A DNA stretch of 64,000 nucleotides from RGIG9115 sp045649825 (GTDB lineage: Bacteria > Bacillota > Clostridia > UBA1381): the NCBI GenBank assembly GCA_045649825.1, contig JAZRQO010000028.1:26152-90151 (forward strand), written 5' to 3'. The notes beneath the pieces are model-generated. The model did no database searches. It was not told where the DNA came from and saw only the letters and a list, made by a program, of their open reading frames with translations. The position numbers were made by a program, and so were the translations under genes. Of the stretch, positions 51,601 through 60,183 are shown piece by piece. The stretch's first letter is position 1; each line of letters opens with the position of its first letter.

Positions 51601-53135
51601 ACGGAGGGAATGAGCAGTTTCATTCCTCGTGTTAATGCTTCGCTTTCAAGGCCGTTAAGCTCCTTTATTGCTTCTGCTGAAACTGCATAATGCTTTGCAA
51701 CGTCCCAAAGGCTTTCTTCTGATGTTACGAAACAGATAACTATTCCTTTTTTACTGTCTGCCGAAAGCTCACAAACCTCCGCACTGTCCATAACGGGAAG
51801 CTGGATTTCCTTTGTTACCAGAACATCTATGGAAAGGGTTACTTTTATTTCCGTTTCTCCTGCAGAATTGAGAGCATAGTTTTTATGAGTAATATCGGCT
51901 TTTACACTGCAACCGCAACCGGGCACACAACCCTCGGCATCAATATTTTCGCAAAATCTGATTTCACGCATTGTGGTGAACACAGGAACTTCATCATCAC
52001 CGCACACATACAGGCAATAGCACACAAGCTTTCCTTCTACACACACTCTGCCATTTTCTGCCTTTGCACTTTCTATCACAGGTTTTGCAATAAGACTGTA
52101 AATTCCAGTAAATGACGGAGAACTTCTATCGGGAACTATTACGTCACGGATTGCTGAAGTTATGCTTCCCTCAGCCACCACCGTTTCTGCAGTTCTGTAC
52201 TCCGTATTGCATTTCATAAGCTTACCTGGGCAATAGCAATCGTTTATATATTCAAGTTCTGTTTTTTCACATGCATTTATTTTAACCCCCACTACAACGT
52301 CCGCCACAATTATTCTCACATCACCGTCAGAATCCGCCTCGGCTCTGCAAGTTATGTCTTTTACGCAAAAGTCCGTGTCGCAGACTATGCTCTCTTCTTC
52401 TCCTGCAATCTCAACTATTTCGGTAAAGGGCATTTCAAAATCTGAATACCTAACGCAACCTGTAGAATCGGTATAAAGTACACAAACTCCGCAAATTCCT
52501 TTAAGCACCACCCTACCTGACATTACCTTGCACTCTGTTTCATACACACACGCATCTGCCTTTAAAAGGTCGCACACGGACGATTGCCCTGACGGAAGTT
52601 CCAGACTTTCACGAACGAGAAATTGCGTGTCCTTAAAATCAACAAAGCTGCATATTACGGCTTTTTCCTTTTTAAGTTCTACTCTTTCGCACTCATCTGC
52701 ATCCACTGCCACCTCTGTTTTTTCAGGGCATAAAAATGCATAGTTTATATTAACTGCAGACTTAATTTTCAGCTTACGGCTGTTTGTGAGCCTGAACTCC
52801 ACCTTTGAAACATCTACCGAAACATCTGCGAAGCAGCCATCCTCACACGGCACATTGCCGATAGTGTGCGAAAAATCCATTGATGTTGTTATGCTTTTGA
52901 TTTTTGAACATTCATCTTCGGGAATATAGAGAATTTTAAGGTCTAGCTTACCTTCGCAATAAGCTTTTCCACCCCCTGTCTCACAAGATGTAAGAGAGGC
53001 AAACCCGTCCACCTGCAACACCTTCAAAATGTCCGGCAATACGTCCGGAACTATTATATCACCGTCCACTCCAAACTCAGCAACTCCCTTTTTAGGTGCC
53101 TGATTAAGAGTGAGGCTCTTTTTTATAAACTCCAT
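51597..53135 (-). CDS. SPOCS (DUF3794) and LysM domain protein, SipL-like
   Basis: A 512-residue protein with three SPOCS/DUF3794 repeats (starting IIVPDVLPDILKVLQVDG, VCDLLKADACVYETECKVMSG, IRDVIVPDRSSPSFTGIYSLIAKPVIESAK). A C-terminal LysM peptidoglycan-binding domain follows (FVTSEESLWDVAKHYAVSAEAIKELNGLESEALTRGMKLLIP). SipL of Clostridioides difficile has this make-up and joins SpoIVA to the forespore membrane during spore coat assembly. The organism is therefore probably spore-forming. GGAGG precedes the ATG at 53135. Confidence 0.9.
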   Translation of the reverse strand: MEFIKKSLTLNQAPKKGVAEFGVDGDIIVPDVLPDILKVLQVDGFASLTSCETGGGKAYCEGKLDLKILYIPEDECSKIKSITTSMDFSHTIGNVPCEDGCFADVSVDVSKVEFRLTNSRKLKIKSAVNINYAFLCPEKTEVAVDADECERVELKKEKAVICSFVDFKDTQFLVRESLELPSGQSSVCDLLKADACVYETECKVMSGRVVLKGICGVCVLYTDSTGCVRYSDFEMPFTEIVEIAGEEESIVCDTDFCVKDITCRAEADSDGDVRIIVADVVVGVKINACEKTELEYINDCYCPGKLMKCNTEYRTAETVVAEGSITSAIRDVIVPDRSSPSFTGIYSLIAKPVIESAKAENGRVCVEGKLVCYCLYVCGDDEVPVFTTMREIRFCENIDAEGCVPGCGCSVKADITHKNYALNSAGETEIKVTLSIDVLVTKEIQLPVMDSAEVCELSADSKKGIVICFVTSEESLWDVAKHYAVSAEAIKELNGLESEALTRGMKLLIPSV

Positions 53136-53211
53136 TTACGAAACCTCCTAAACATATTCTTTTATAAAATTAATATGCAGTTGATTTTCGTTTTATAACT
53201 AAATATTTTAC

Positions 53212-53240
53212 TTGACAAAACACACCCGCCGTGGTATAAT
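53212..53240 (+). promoter_or_regulatory. Host promoter of the tRNA-Ser gene
   Basis: TTGACA (53212-53217), 17-base spacer, TATAAT (53235-53240). It stands upstream of the disrupted host tRNA and, after insertion, reads into the element-borne tRNA-Ser at 53547. Confidence 0.9.
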
Positions 53241-53315
53241 TAACCACGTGCTGAATTGCACAGCTTTCTCGATGTTTTCATGTGCGGCACCATATGCCCA
53301 CAAGAAAATTAATAC

Positions 53316-53355
53316 GGAGATGTACCCAAGTGGTTGAAGGGTCTGCACTCGAAAT
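53316..53355 (+). pseudogene. 5' half of the host tRNA-Ser(CGA), split by the element
   Basis: GGAGATG acceptor strand, TA, D arm, then anticodon stem strand CTGCA and loop CTCGAAA with anticodon CGA. After the core ACTCGAAAT the sequence turns to CCGCCG instead of the needed TGCAG. The pairing partner sits 10 kb away at 63608 (TGCAG, long variable arm, T arm CAGAG/CTCTG, CATCTCC, G, CCA). The two halves join to a standard 93-base tRNA-Ser. Confidence 0.92.
53347..53355. other. attL core ACTCGAAAT
   Basis: Nine-base direct repeat with 63599-63607. It lies on the anticodon and its flanks in the host tRNA-Ser. Integration there would be tyrosine-recombinase type, and an integrase gene is inside the element. 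Confidence 0.88.
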
Positions 53356-53378
53356 CCGCCGAATCATGTCGGCTATTT

Positions 53379-53438
53379 GGAACTTAGTGGAAGATAACGG
53401 AAGTTGTCGTAACCTAACGGAAATTAGTGGAACTTAGT
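53379..53438 (+). repeat. Left-end array of six 10-bp repeats
   Basis: Six units in exact 10-base steps: GGAACTTAGT, GGAAGATAAC, GGAAGTTGTC, GTAACCTAAC, GGAAATTAGT, GGAACTTAGT. The array begins 23 bases inside attL. The same consensus occurs inverted at the right end, so these are likely arm-type integrase or excisionase sites placed on one face of the helix. Confidence 0.85.
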
Positions 53439-53546
53439 ACCACTTTTCAATCGCTTAAATCATTAAAAATTTAATACAAGTTTATAACGTTTCCCACACG
53501 AATTTCCCATAAAAAAATCCGTGTGAAAAACGCTAAAAATACACAA

Positions 53547-53635
53547 GGAGAAGTATCGAAGCGGTCATAACGGGGCGCACTCGAAATGCGTTTGCCTTAA
53601 CGGGCACGTGGGTTCGAATCCCACCTTCTCCGCCA
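53547..53635 (+). tRNA. Complete tRNA-Ser(CGA) carried by the element
   Basis: An 89-base type II tRNA with encoded CCA. Acceptor GGAGAAG/CTTCTCC, D arm with GCGGTC, anticodon stem GCGCA/TGCGT, loop CTCGAAA (anticodon CGA), variable arm TGCC/GGCA, T arm GTGGG-TTCGAAT-CCCAC. It differs from the split host tRNA at many positions yet reads the same UCG codon. Followed by its own terminator. No convincing promoter lies between attL and it, so the host promoter at 53212 probably drives it. Confidence 0.93.
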
Positions 53636-53638
53636 TTT

Positions 53639-53670
53639 ACGGAGTTTTTGTTGTGAGCAAAAACTCCGTT
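53639..53670 (+). terminator. Terminator of the element-borne tRNA
   Basis: ACGGAGTTTTTG / CAAAAACTCCGT 12-bp stem with a seven-base loop, then TTCTTCTTT. Confidence 0.85.
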
Positions 53671-53674
53671 TCTT

Positions 53675-53706
53675 CTTTGGGAACAACGTTAAAATCTTTG
53701 GGAACA
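53675..53706 (+). repeat. Second set of end repeats, CTTTGGGAACA twice
   Basis: CTTTGGGAACA at 53675-53685 and 53696-53706, 21 bases apart, just before the UPF0489 gene. Related motifs (TTCCCAAAG, GTTCCCAAA) occur inverted near the other end at 63416-63436. Possible second arm-type binding sites. Confidence 0.6.
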
Positions 53707-53737
53707 CATAAAACAAATCTTGGCAAAGGGTGATTAA

Positions 53738-54547
53738 ATGAAAATTCTAGATATTGATTTAGACTATTTTATGGATACCGTAGCTTCTTTTATCGACGAG
53801 GACAGCACCTTGCGTTTAGATGATGAATATTATGGCGAAAGTGTATGGTCTGAAACCCAGGTACGAAATTTTTTAGAAAACAACCTAGGGTTGTCTAAAG
53901 AACATAAAATCTATGGTCGCATTGTACGCGGGCACAACGAATCTCTTGTATTTTGGAAAGAGCTAATATCAAAAGGGGTTCTATCTACTCCCTTTGAAGT
54001 TGTCCATATTGATTCGCACGCCGATTTAGGTCTCGGATATTCCTCAGTAGAACATATCACTAATTATCTACTTTCTTACCCTGTAGAAGAAAGACCAATG
54101 CACAACAAATATGTTAGAAGGAACGGCAAATTAGCTGAAGAAGGAATTGGAGATTATCTACTATGGGCAATAGCTTATCGATGGATTTCAAAAATAACAT
54201 ATTGCGGAAACCCAAGCGAAACACCAAATGATTATGATTGGAGCACTTTGAAAAATTTCACTGAAAAACCCATTTGGCACGAACCCGTAGAAAATACAAT
54301 CCAATTACTCTACAATGCTAATGGTTTACCTCATCCGCATTTTGATGATAGCAAAAGAACAAAAAAAGAATATTTTAGTCAATGTGTTAAAGAACCCGAA
54401 GTTCCTCTTTTAATCATACCAACTATTGATGCCGTATCTTTTAATGGTGACTTTGATTATGCTGTGATGGCGCAATCTCCTAACTATACTCCTGCAAGTG
54501 CAGACTTTATCTTAGATATTTTTAAAGAATATATAGAAGAAATTTAG
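53738..54547 (+). CDS. UPF0489 family protein, arginase/deacetylase-like fold
   Basis: A 269-residue protein. DIDLDYF (residues 5-11), RGHNES (64-69) and VVHIDSHADLGLG (88-100) are the metal-binding motifs of the UPF0489 family, which has the arginase fold. Bacterial members include peptide arginases that turn arginine into ornithine in RiPP precursors. No precursor peptide or other RiPP gene is visible here. As lone cargo between a tRNA and an integrase, its role could be protein or small-molecule modification. Monocistronic on the plus strand with AAAGGGTG before ATG. Confidence 0.82.
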   Translation: MKILDIDLDYFMDTVASFIDEDSTLRLDDEYYGESVWSETQVRNFLENNLGLSKEHKIYGRIVRGHNESLVFWKELISKGVLSTPFEVVHIDSHADLGLGYSSVEHITNYLLSYPVEERPMHNKYVRRNGKLAEEGIGDYLLWAIAYRWISKITYCGNPSETPNDYDWSTLKNFTEKPIWHEPVENTIQLLYNANGLPHPHFDDSKRTKKEYFSQCVKEPEVPLLIIPTIDAVSFNGDFDYAVMAQSPNYTPASADFILDIFKEYIEEI

Positions 54548-54583
54548 CTGCATGCTATTCATCAACAAAAGCATCTCACTTCT

Positions 54584-55888
54584 TTAATCTAGTTTTATAA
54601 TACCTGAAAGCATTTCAAGAGATGTTTTCTTGGAGGTTAAATCAAGATGAGCATAAGTATTCGCCGTAGTTTTATAATCACTATGACCAAGCCACTCCTG
54701 AATATCTTTCATTGTTACCAACCCCTTTCCTCTATTTAATAATAACGATGCACATGTGTGTCGCAAATCATGAAAGCGAATGAGTCTCATATGATTTTTT
54801 AACAAAAGTTTGTGAAAAGCATATGTTATGTAGTCCGGATTTATCAAATCACCTTTTTCATCAACCATAACATACTCCAACCACTCATTGTTATATTTTC
54901 TTTTAAGTTTCTTTTTGTTCTCATCTTGCACTCGCTGTATTTCGAGCAATCGCTCTTTGAGTTCTAAAGATAATGGCATTACCCTCATAGATGCAACTGT
55001 TTTGGTTGCATCTTTTTTTATCAAAACCTTTTTGCCGTCAATAATTGTTGGAACAACAGTATGGTTAATTTTAAAAGTGTTATTTTCAAAATCGAATGCA
55101 GACCATTTCAAACCAACACACTCACTTCTTCGCAAACCGTAAAAGCAGGCAAACAGTACCGCCACCTCAAGTTTGGTGTTTTTAGTTAGTGCAATAATTT
55201 CATTAACCTCAACCGGAGTATAGAAGTTTCCGACAAAGTAATTCTTTTCAGGTTTCTCAACTTGATCAATGGGATTTTCTTTGATATACCCCATCTTCCG
55301 CGCATAGCATAAAGCCAAGCGAATGATTGCATGGTAATGGATAACCGTATTAGCCTTAACTCTGTCTAACTGCACATTATAAAAATCTTGAATATCCTGA
55401 GCCGTTAAATCTTTAAGTCTAATTTTAGTCTTTCTGAAATATGGTTCAATCGGATATTTGATGTTCTCACAATATCCCGCATACGTTGTATCCTGAATTC
55501 TCTTTTTGCGCTTCTTAGTTAAAGGAAGATACATTTTTAAATAATCTGCAAATAACAAATTAGATACTTGTTCTGTCGAAAGTTCAGCTAAAGTAATCTT
55601 TTCAAGTACTGATGATAAAATCTGAGGTTCTATTGGTTGTGTTTCATCAATAACCATATCTTCCGTTACCTCGTGTAAGCATAAGTCCTCACGGGGTATT
55701 TTAAATTCACGAAGTATTTTACGAGATATTGCTTCTGCCTTGTTTTTATTACCTTTAACCGAAAGCTGCGTAGGAAACCATTTTTCCTTACGTTCACCCT
55801 TAACATTCTTATATACCATTACTGCATAGTACAAACCGCTCTTTTCTCTGATGTAGTTCTTAACATCAATATACATTTCTTTTTCCAT
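54584..55888 (-). CDS. int: Tyrosine integrase
   Basis: A 434-residue recombinase with three parts. An N-terminal arm-binding domain (1-60) is followed by a SAM-like core-binding domain (about 105-205) and a catalytic domain (about 220-420). The catalytic set is complete: R253 in FYGLRRSE, K near residue 291, H373 and R376 in HDLRH, H402 in WLGHSD and Y412 in NTYAHLD. It should cut and rejoin at the ACTCGAAAT core. It is next to the left end, ends within 40 bases of the UPF0489 gene, and is divided from the defence operon by a terminator. GGAGG precedes the ATG. Confidence 0.96.
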   Translation of the reverse strand: MEKEMYIDVKNYIREKSGLYYAVMVYKNVKGERKEKWFPTQLSVKGNKNKAEAISRKILREFKIPREDLCLHEVTEDMVIDETQPIEPQILSSVLEKITLAELSTEQVSNLLFADYLKMYLPLTKKRKKRIQDTTYAGYCENIKYPIEPYFRKTKIRLKDLTAQDIQDFYNVQLDRVKANTVIHYHAIIRLALCYARKMGYIKENPIDQVEKPEKNYFVGNFYTPVEVNEIIALTKNTKLEVAVLFACFYGLRRSECVGLKWSAFDFENNTFKINHTVVPTIIDGKKVLIKKDATKTVASMRVMPLSLELKERLLEIQRVQDENKKKLKRKYNNEWLEYVMVDEKGDLINPDYITYAFHKLLLKNHMRLIRFHDLRHTCASLLLNRGKGLVTMKDIQEWLGHSDYKTTANTYAHLDLTSKKTSLEMLSGIIKLD

Positions 55889-55962
55889 AATAAAATTACC
55901 TCCATGTTATTCCTCCTTGTCAGGTAAAATCTATTGCACGATTAAATATATTATATCAGCAT

Positions 55963-56004
55963 ATAAGAAAAAGAAGCCTTGCAAGCAAAGCTTCTTTTTC
56001 TTAT
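55963..56004. terminator. Terminator between defence operon and integrase
   Basis: ATAAGAAAAAGAAGC / GCTTCTTTTTCTTAT perfect 15-bp stem with a 12-base loop. It ends the defence operon on the minus strand and isolates integrase expression. Confidence 0.88.
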
Positions 56005-56020
56005 GATAGGAATTTTTCTG

Positions 56021-58978
56021 TTAGAGTGCATACTGTGCTAATATTTTTATCAGGTCTTCTTTGTCTTCTTGCTCAATATCATATTCACGCAAATTTTTAC
56101 CGATGCACTCAGTTATTTTTTCTTTAATGTTTTTCTCTTTAAATATAGCCTTATAAGCACCCTCTGTTAATCCAATAAGCCAGCCGATATCAAACTTATT
56201 ATAATCAAACTCTTCCGGATTATAATAAAAATCAAACTTATCATAAACTCCCATGTATTCAGAAAATTCTGTTTTATTTAAGTAACCGGATAGACACCAA
56301 TAACCCACATTAACCAAATCTTCATAGGAATCTCTTATAGGCCAAGCAATGGATTTGTTTTTGCTACTATTTGTTGTAGTGATCAAATTATCAAGATACT
56401 TCTTTAGACTTTTAATATGTGAAGATACAAACTTTTTATCTTCTATAAACAATGTAAACAAATCAAAATCAAATGAATCAGCAAAGTTGCTTTTTATACA
56501 ACCCATTAACTGCTTTCTTGTTTTTGAGTTTATTACATCTTTGCATTCATAAAGCGATTTTAATTTAATATCTATTTTATTTTCGAGAATCCACGATATT
56601 TTGTCAGAAAGCTTTTTAGAAACAAATTTTTCTTTATCTGACTTTAAATATCTTGCATAATGCCAATATTCAAAACCTGTTGAGCTACGAGGTATTTCAT
56701 ATTGCTCACCTTTATTTATGGCTTCTATATTTTCTTCTATAATCCTAATAAGATATGCTAGCAATTCTTTTCTAATCATTTTGCAAGAAATTTTGTTTCT
56801 CGAAATTTGGGAATCTAAAAATAGAATTATGTCGTTTAAATAAATTTCTCTAAATCCATACTTAAATATAACTTTACATACTTGTTTTATAGTCTTTGGC
56901 GAAACAGTTATGTACCTAAGTAGTTTTAAACATGTTTTCATCTTTTGTTGATACGATGCTACTATAAAATAATCCGCATTTGACGAAATAGCTTTATCGT
57001 AATAATTAAATAAGTTGCAAATCATTAAATCTATTAGTTCTTTATTGTTTACAGCCAAATCTTTAATGTTACATTTACTCATCAAACTTATAATTTCATC
57101 TGATTTGAAGTACTCAATAAAACAATAAACATCTATTTCATCAAATGTTATAGAGTTCTTGCTTCTAAAAGGGCTTTCATTCGCAATTATCTTTTTATTA
57201 ACGAGGGAATACTTTTCTACAATAAGTTTTAAAGAATGTTTTATTGTTTCTCTAAACTCAGTGAATTCATCAATGAATAATCCATTTCCTAACATAAAAT
57301 GAATATTGTTGTTTATTCTTAAAATAGCCATATCCGCTGATGTAATGCCAGCCTCCATAACATTCTTGCCCATGTTCTTACGAAGCTTTTCATTTTCAAT
57401 AAACATCTCGTACGCATTTTTGTACAAATGCTCTGCTGAATACAAATCAGAGAAATTCTTATAAGGCATTTGAAATTCGATCGGCATATTTTTAAAAATA
57501 TTTTCTGTTGTTCTACTTTCTAAAGCCAATTCTTCTACTTCATTGAGTTCAAAATTTTTACCTATAAATGGATTTGAGCTAATATTTTTTATCGCCATAG
57601 ATAGACTTCTACAATTTATCTGTGATAGGTAACATAACAAATAGTTTTTTTCTTTAAAAGCGTGTTCTGCAACTTCTTGAAATATATCTAGTGATTCTTT
57701 GTACCGCTTTAATTTAGATAAGTAATATGCTTTTTTATATTTAACTAATAGAGAATTCGATTCCTTTTTTAAGAATTTCTCCATTCCATTATAGTTAAAC
57801 AAAATACACTTATCATCTGCAAATCTTTTGCTTTCATTATCAATGCTATAAAATTCTTCTTTTTGCCTAATACCCAATATTAAAGCTTTATTGAAAACGC
57901 TCTTGATAGTTGTATACATATTTTGAATATCTTTGCTTATACAAACCTCGCCTTTTACAAGTTTTATAAGCAGCTTCATCTGCGCTTCGTCGTCTATTCG
58001 AATAACGCCATTCGTTTCAACATAAGCATATTTTCCAAGTGCCTTTTTTATATCATATACTCTTAATGTTTCAAATTCATCAAGAGGGGCGAGAATATTA
58101 TACAATGTCTTAAACTCTTCAAGTTCATTTTTATTTTCAAAAGAAAAATCACTATATTTTATAATTTTATTTAAGACACATTTATATCTTTCCAAGAAAG
58201 GAATATTGGCATTTGAGGTACAATTTCTATAATCTAAAACTTTTAGTCCTCTAGATTCCTGATACAATATATCATTTTTATCGAGTTCTTCATTATCTGT
58301 ATAAATAAATATAGGAGTATTAAAACTATCTTTCAACAAAAACTTTGCCCAATTCAAAATTAGTTTTATATTGTAGTCATTTAGTCCGTATCCAATAAAC
58401 ACAACTGTATTTGTAGAGAAAATCGATTTTAATATAGTTTCTATCAACTTAAAGTTTTCGCTATAGTTTAAGTAATCCTCCTCCTTTAAAACGATATTTT
58501 TATGAGCTAAATCTCCATGCACTTTTAAAATATAATTATCTCCGTTAATCCCACCAATTTCAGCATCGCACGCAACAGATTTGTAATGAAGACAATGCTG
58601 AACAACGGATTTTTCAATTAAGTCGTCAAAATTTGTAGTAATAAAATTACAAGGTTTAAGGGAACACATCAAGTAATGAATAATATTTGGTTGCAATTCT
58701 GTCTTATTGAAGCACGACTCTACTATTTTGTAAAATTCATCAATGTCATTATTTATCGAGCAATAGTATTTTTGAGGAATTGAAAGATATTCTTCGCTTG
58801 TATATCTATCCTTCTTTTCTTTACCAAGTTTTTCACAAAACACATCTATTAATTCTGACCATTTAGGTGCTTTAGATACTGCCGAAACTCCTGCACCAAC
58901 AAAAAAAGATAACGTTCCACGCCTTGATGCATCTGTAATTCTTTTAAATATGTCATTTTGATTATCTACATAACTCAT
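56021..58978 (-). CDS. Large SIR2-domain protein, putative NAD-depleting defence effector
   Basis: A 985-residue protein. The SIR2 fold fills about residues 15-260: FFVGAGVS (25-32), FITTNFDDL (112-120, catalytic-type Asn116), KVHGDL (152-157, His154) and VFIGYGLND (193-201). All key NADase residues are present. The remaining 700 residues are helical with TPR-like segments (KLKRYKESLDIFQEVAEHAFKEK) and no other enzyme motif. The size and layout resemble DSR-type and other SIR2 antiphage effectors. It lies two bases after the GajB-like gene and is the last gene of the four-gene operon. The helical region may sense a phage product or the partner complex. Confidence 0.88.
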   Translation of the reverse strand: MSYVDNQNDIFKRITDASRRGTLSFFVGAGVSAVSKAPKWSELIDVFCEKLGKEKKDRYTSEEYLSIPQKYYCSINNDIDEFYKIVESCFNKTELQPNIIHYLMCSLKPCNFITTNFDDLIEKSVVQHCLHYKSVACDAEIGGINGDNYILKVHGDLAHKNIVLKEEDYLNYSENFKLIETILKSIFSTNTVVFIGYGLNDYNIKLILNWAKFLLKDSFNTPIFIYTDNEELDKNDILYQESRGLKVLDYRNCTSNANIPFLERYKCVLNKIIKYSDFSFENKNELEEFKTLYNILAPLDEFETLRVYDIKKALGKYAYVETNGVIRIDDEAQMKLLIKLVKGEVCISKDIQNMYTTIKSVFNKALILGIRQKEEFYSIDNESKRFADDKCILFNYNGMEKFLKKESNSLLVKYKKAYYLSKLKRYKESLDIFQEVAEHAFKEKNYLLCYLSQINCRSLSMAIKNISSNPFIGKNFELNEVEELALESRTTENIFKNMPIEFQMPYKNFSDLYSAEHLYKNAYEMFIENEKLRKNMGKNVMEAGITSADMAILRINNNIHFMLGNGLFIDEFTEFRETIKHSLKLIVEKYSLVNKKIIANESPFRSKNSITFDEIDVYCFIEYFKSDEIISLMSKCNIKDLAVNNKELIDLMICNLFNYYDKAISSNADYFIVASYQQKMKTCLKLLRYITVSPKTIKQVCKVIFKYGFREIYLNDIILFLDSQISRNKISCKMIRKELLAYLIRIIEENIEAINKGEQYEIPRSSTGFEYWHYARYLKSDKEKFVSKKLSDKISWILENKIDIKLKSLYECKDVINSKTRKQLMGCIKSNFADSFDFDLFTLFIEDKKFVSSHIKSLKKYLDNLITTTNSSKNKSIAWPIRDSYEDLVNVGYWCLSGYLNKTEFSEYMGVYDKFDFYYNPEEFDYNKFDIGWLIGLTEGAYKAIFKEKNIKEKITECIGKNLREYDIEQEDKEDLIKILAQYAL

Positions 58979-58980
58979 AT

Positions 58981-60183
58981 TTATTCTCCCGTTTCTTTAT
59001 TGAATTTAAATGCAGGTATTGAAGCTCCATTTAATTCAATATGTGTTAACTTAAAAAATTGATTTTCTTTGAAGTTATCTACCGCAAATACAAGGCTATG
59101 TTTAGCTCTTGTGCATGCAACATAAAATTTAGAACGTGTTTGATTAGAAGTAATCGCCGTTTGTTTTGTAATGAAAGGTATCACGGTTCTAACCGGGACA
59201 ATTACAGTTCTATCATATGTTGCTCCTTTGGATGCCCCATAATTTAAAACAGTACATTCGTGTTTAAATACAATATTTGATGTCTTGTTGTATCTTAATA
59301 TTACCGGATTGTAGTAATTACAGTATTCAGTCAAATTTTTCGAATCGATGATATAAACACCGATATTTTCAGCTTCAGCATCAGATTCTCTTTCAATATT
59401 TTCTTCTACAGCAGATTCATCATCATTATAGATGGTATTTATGTAATTACATATTTCTTTATTAAATCTTCTTGTAGTTTTATCGTACGATACACTACAC
59501 TTGCCGCCCTTTTCTAACAAACAAAAAAAGTCACGAATTCTATCATCTCTATACTTACTATTTTTTAACGAATTATTAGTTCTGTATGTAGCTTGCTTAT
59601 GATCTCCAACGCAAGTTACAGAAACCTTTGATTCAAATAATAGTTTAATCAATTCCAAATCCCAACCCGCATAATCTTGTAGTTCATCAATGAAAATGTC
59701 TGTGTATATGTTTTCTATACGTGATATAGCTTTTCCATCCGAATGTAAATTACATAGACACGCAAATTCACTCGTGCGGTCAGGATATACATCGCACGCA
59801 CTATTTATGTAGTACTGAATATGTTTTTGTTTAAACCAACGAGGTGGTTCGTCATCATAAAATGCTATTGACGAAACGAAATTTTCAGGGACACTGAAAT
59901 CATGTTCTTTTGTATAAATCTTTGCTTTAAGATTCAACAAGCATTGATATGGTTTAATAAACTCAGATAGTATGAAGGAATACCAAGATTTAATTATAAC
60001 TTTTTCATGAAGAATTCCATCGTTCTGTTTTCTATATTCTTGTTCTAATGAGCGTATCCCTTCATTGGTATATGAAATTAACAAAACACAGCCATTCTGT
60101 TTTTCTACAATATCTTTAGCTTGCTTACAAATAGAATATGTCTTCCCATTTCCGGCAGCAGCAAAAACAACTTTGTTATTCAT
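58981..60183 (-). CDS. UvrD/PcrA-like helicase, GajB-like
   Basis: A 400-residue superfamily-1 helicase-type protein. Walker A is AAAGNGKTYS (8-17), Walker B IFIDELQDYAG (163-173), motif III CVGDHKQATY (191-200), and near the C-terminus YGASKGATYDRTVIV and FYVACTRAKHSLVFAV (motifs V and VI). It is shorter than full UvrD and within the range of compact GajB proteins. It abuts the GajA-like gene (one-base step) and the SIR2 gene (two bases). Gabija GajB senses DNA ends and activates GajA. Confidence 0.85.
   Translation of the reverse strand: MNNKVVFAAAGNGKTYSICKQAKDIVEKQNGCVLLISYTNEGIRSLEQEYRKQNDGILHEKVIIKSWYSFILSEFIKPYQCLLNLKAKIYTKEHDFSVPENFVSSIAFYDDEPPRWFKQKHIQYYINSACDVYPDRTSEFACLCNLHSDGKAISRIENIYTDIFIDELQDYAGWDLELIKLLFESKVSVTCVGDHKQATYRTNNSLKNSKYRDDRIRDFFCLLEKGGKCSVSYDKTTRRFNKEICNYINTIYNDDESAVEENIERESDAEAENIGVYIIDSKNLTEYCNYYNPVILRYNKTSNIVFKHECTVLNYGASKGATYDRTVIVPVRTVIPFITKQTAITSNQTRSKFYVACTRAKHSLVFAVDNFKENQFFKLTHIELNGASIPAFKFNKETGE

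Noticed and set aside
53379..53438. Short repeat array considered as CRISPR
   Set aside because: Units are 10 bases with no spacers, no cas genes nearby, and the same repeat is inverted at the other element end.
53493..53526. CACACG/CGTGTG hairpin before the element tRNA as a terminator
   Set aside because: Short stem with about a 20-base loop and no T run on either strand.
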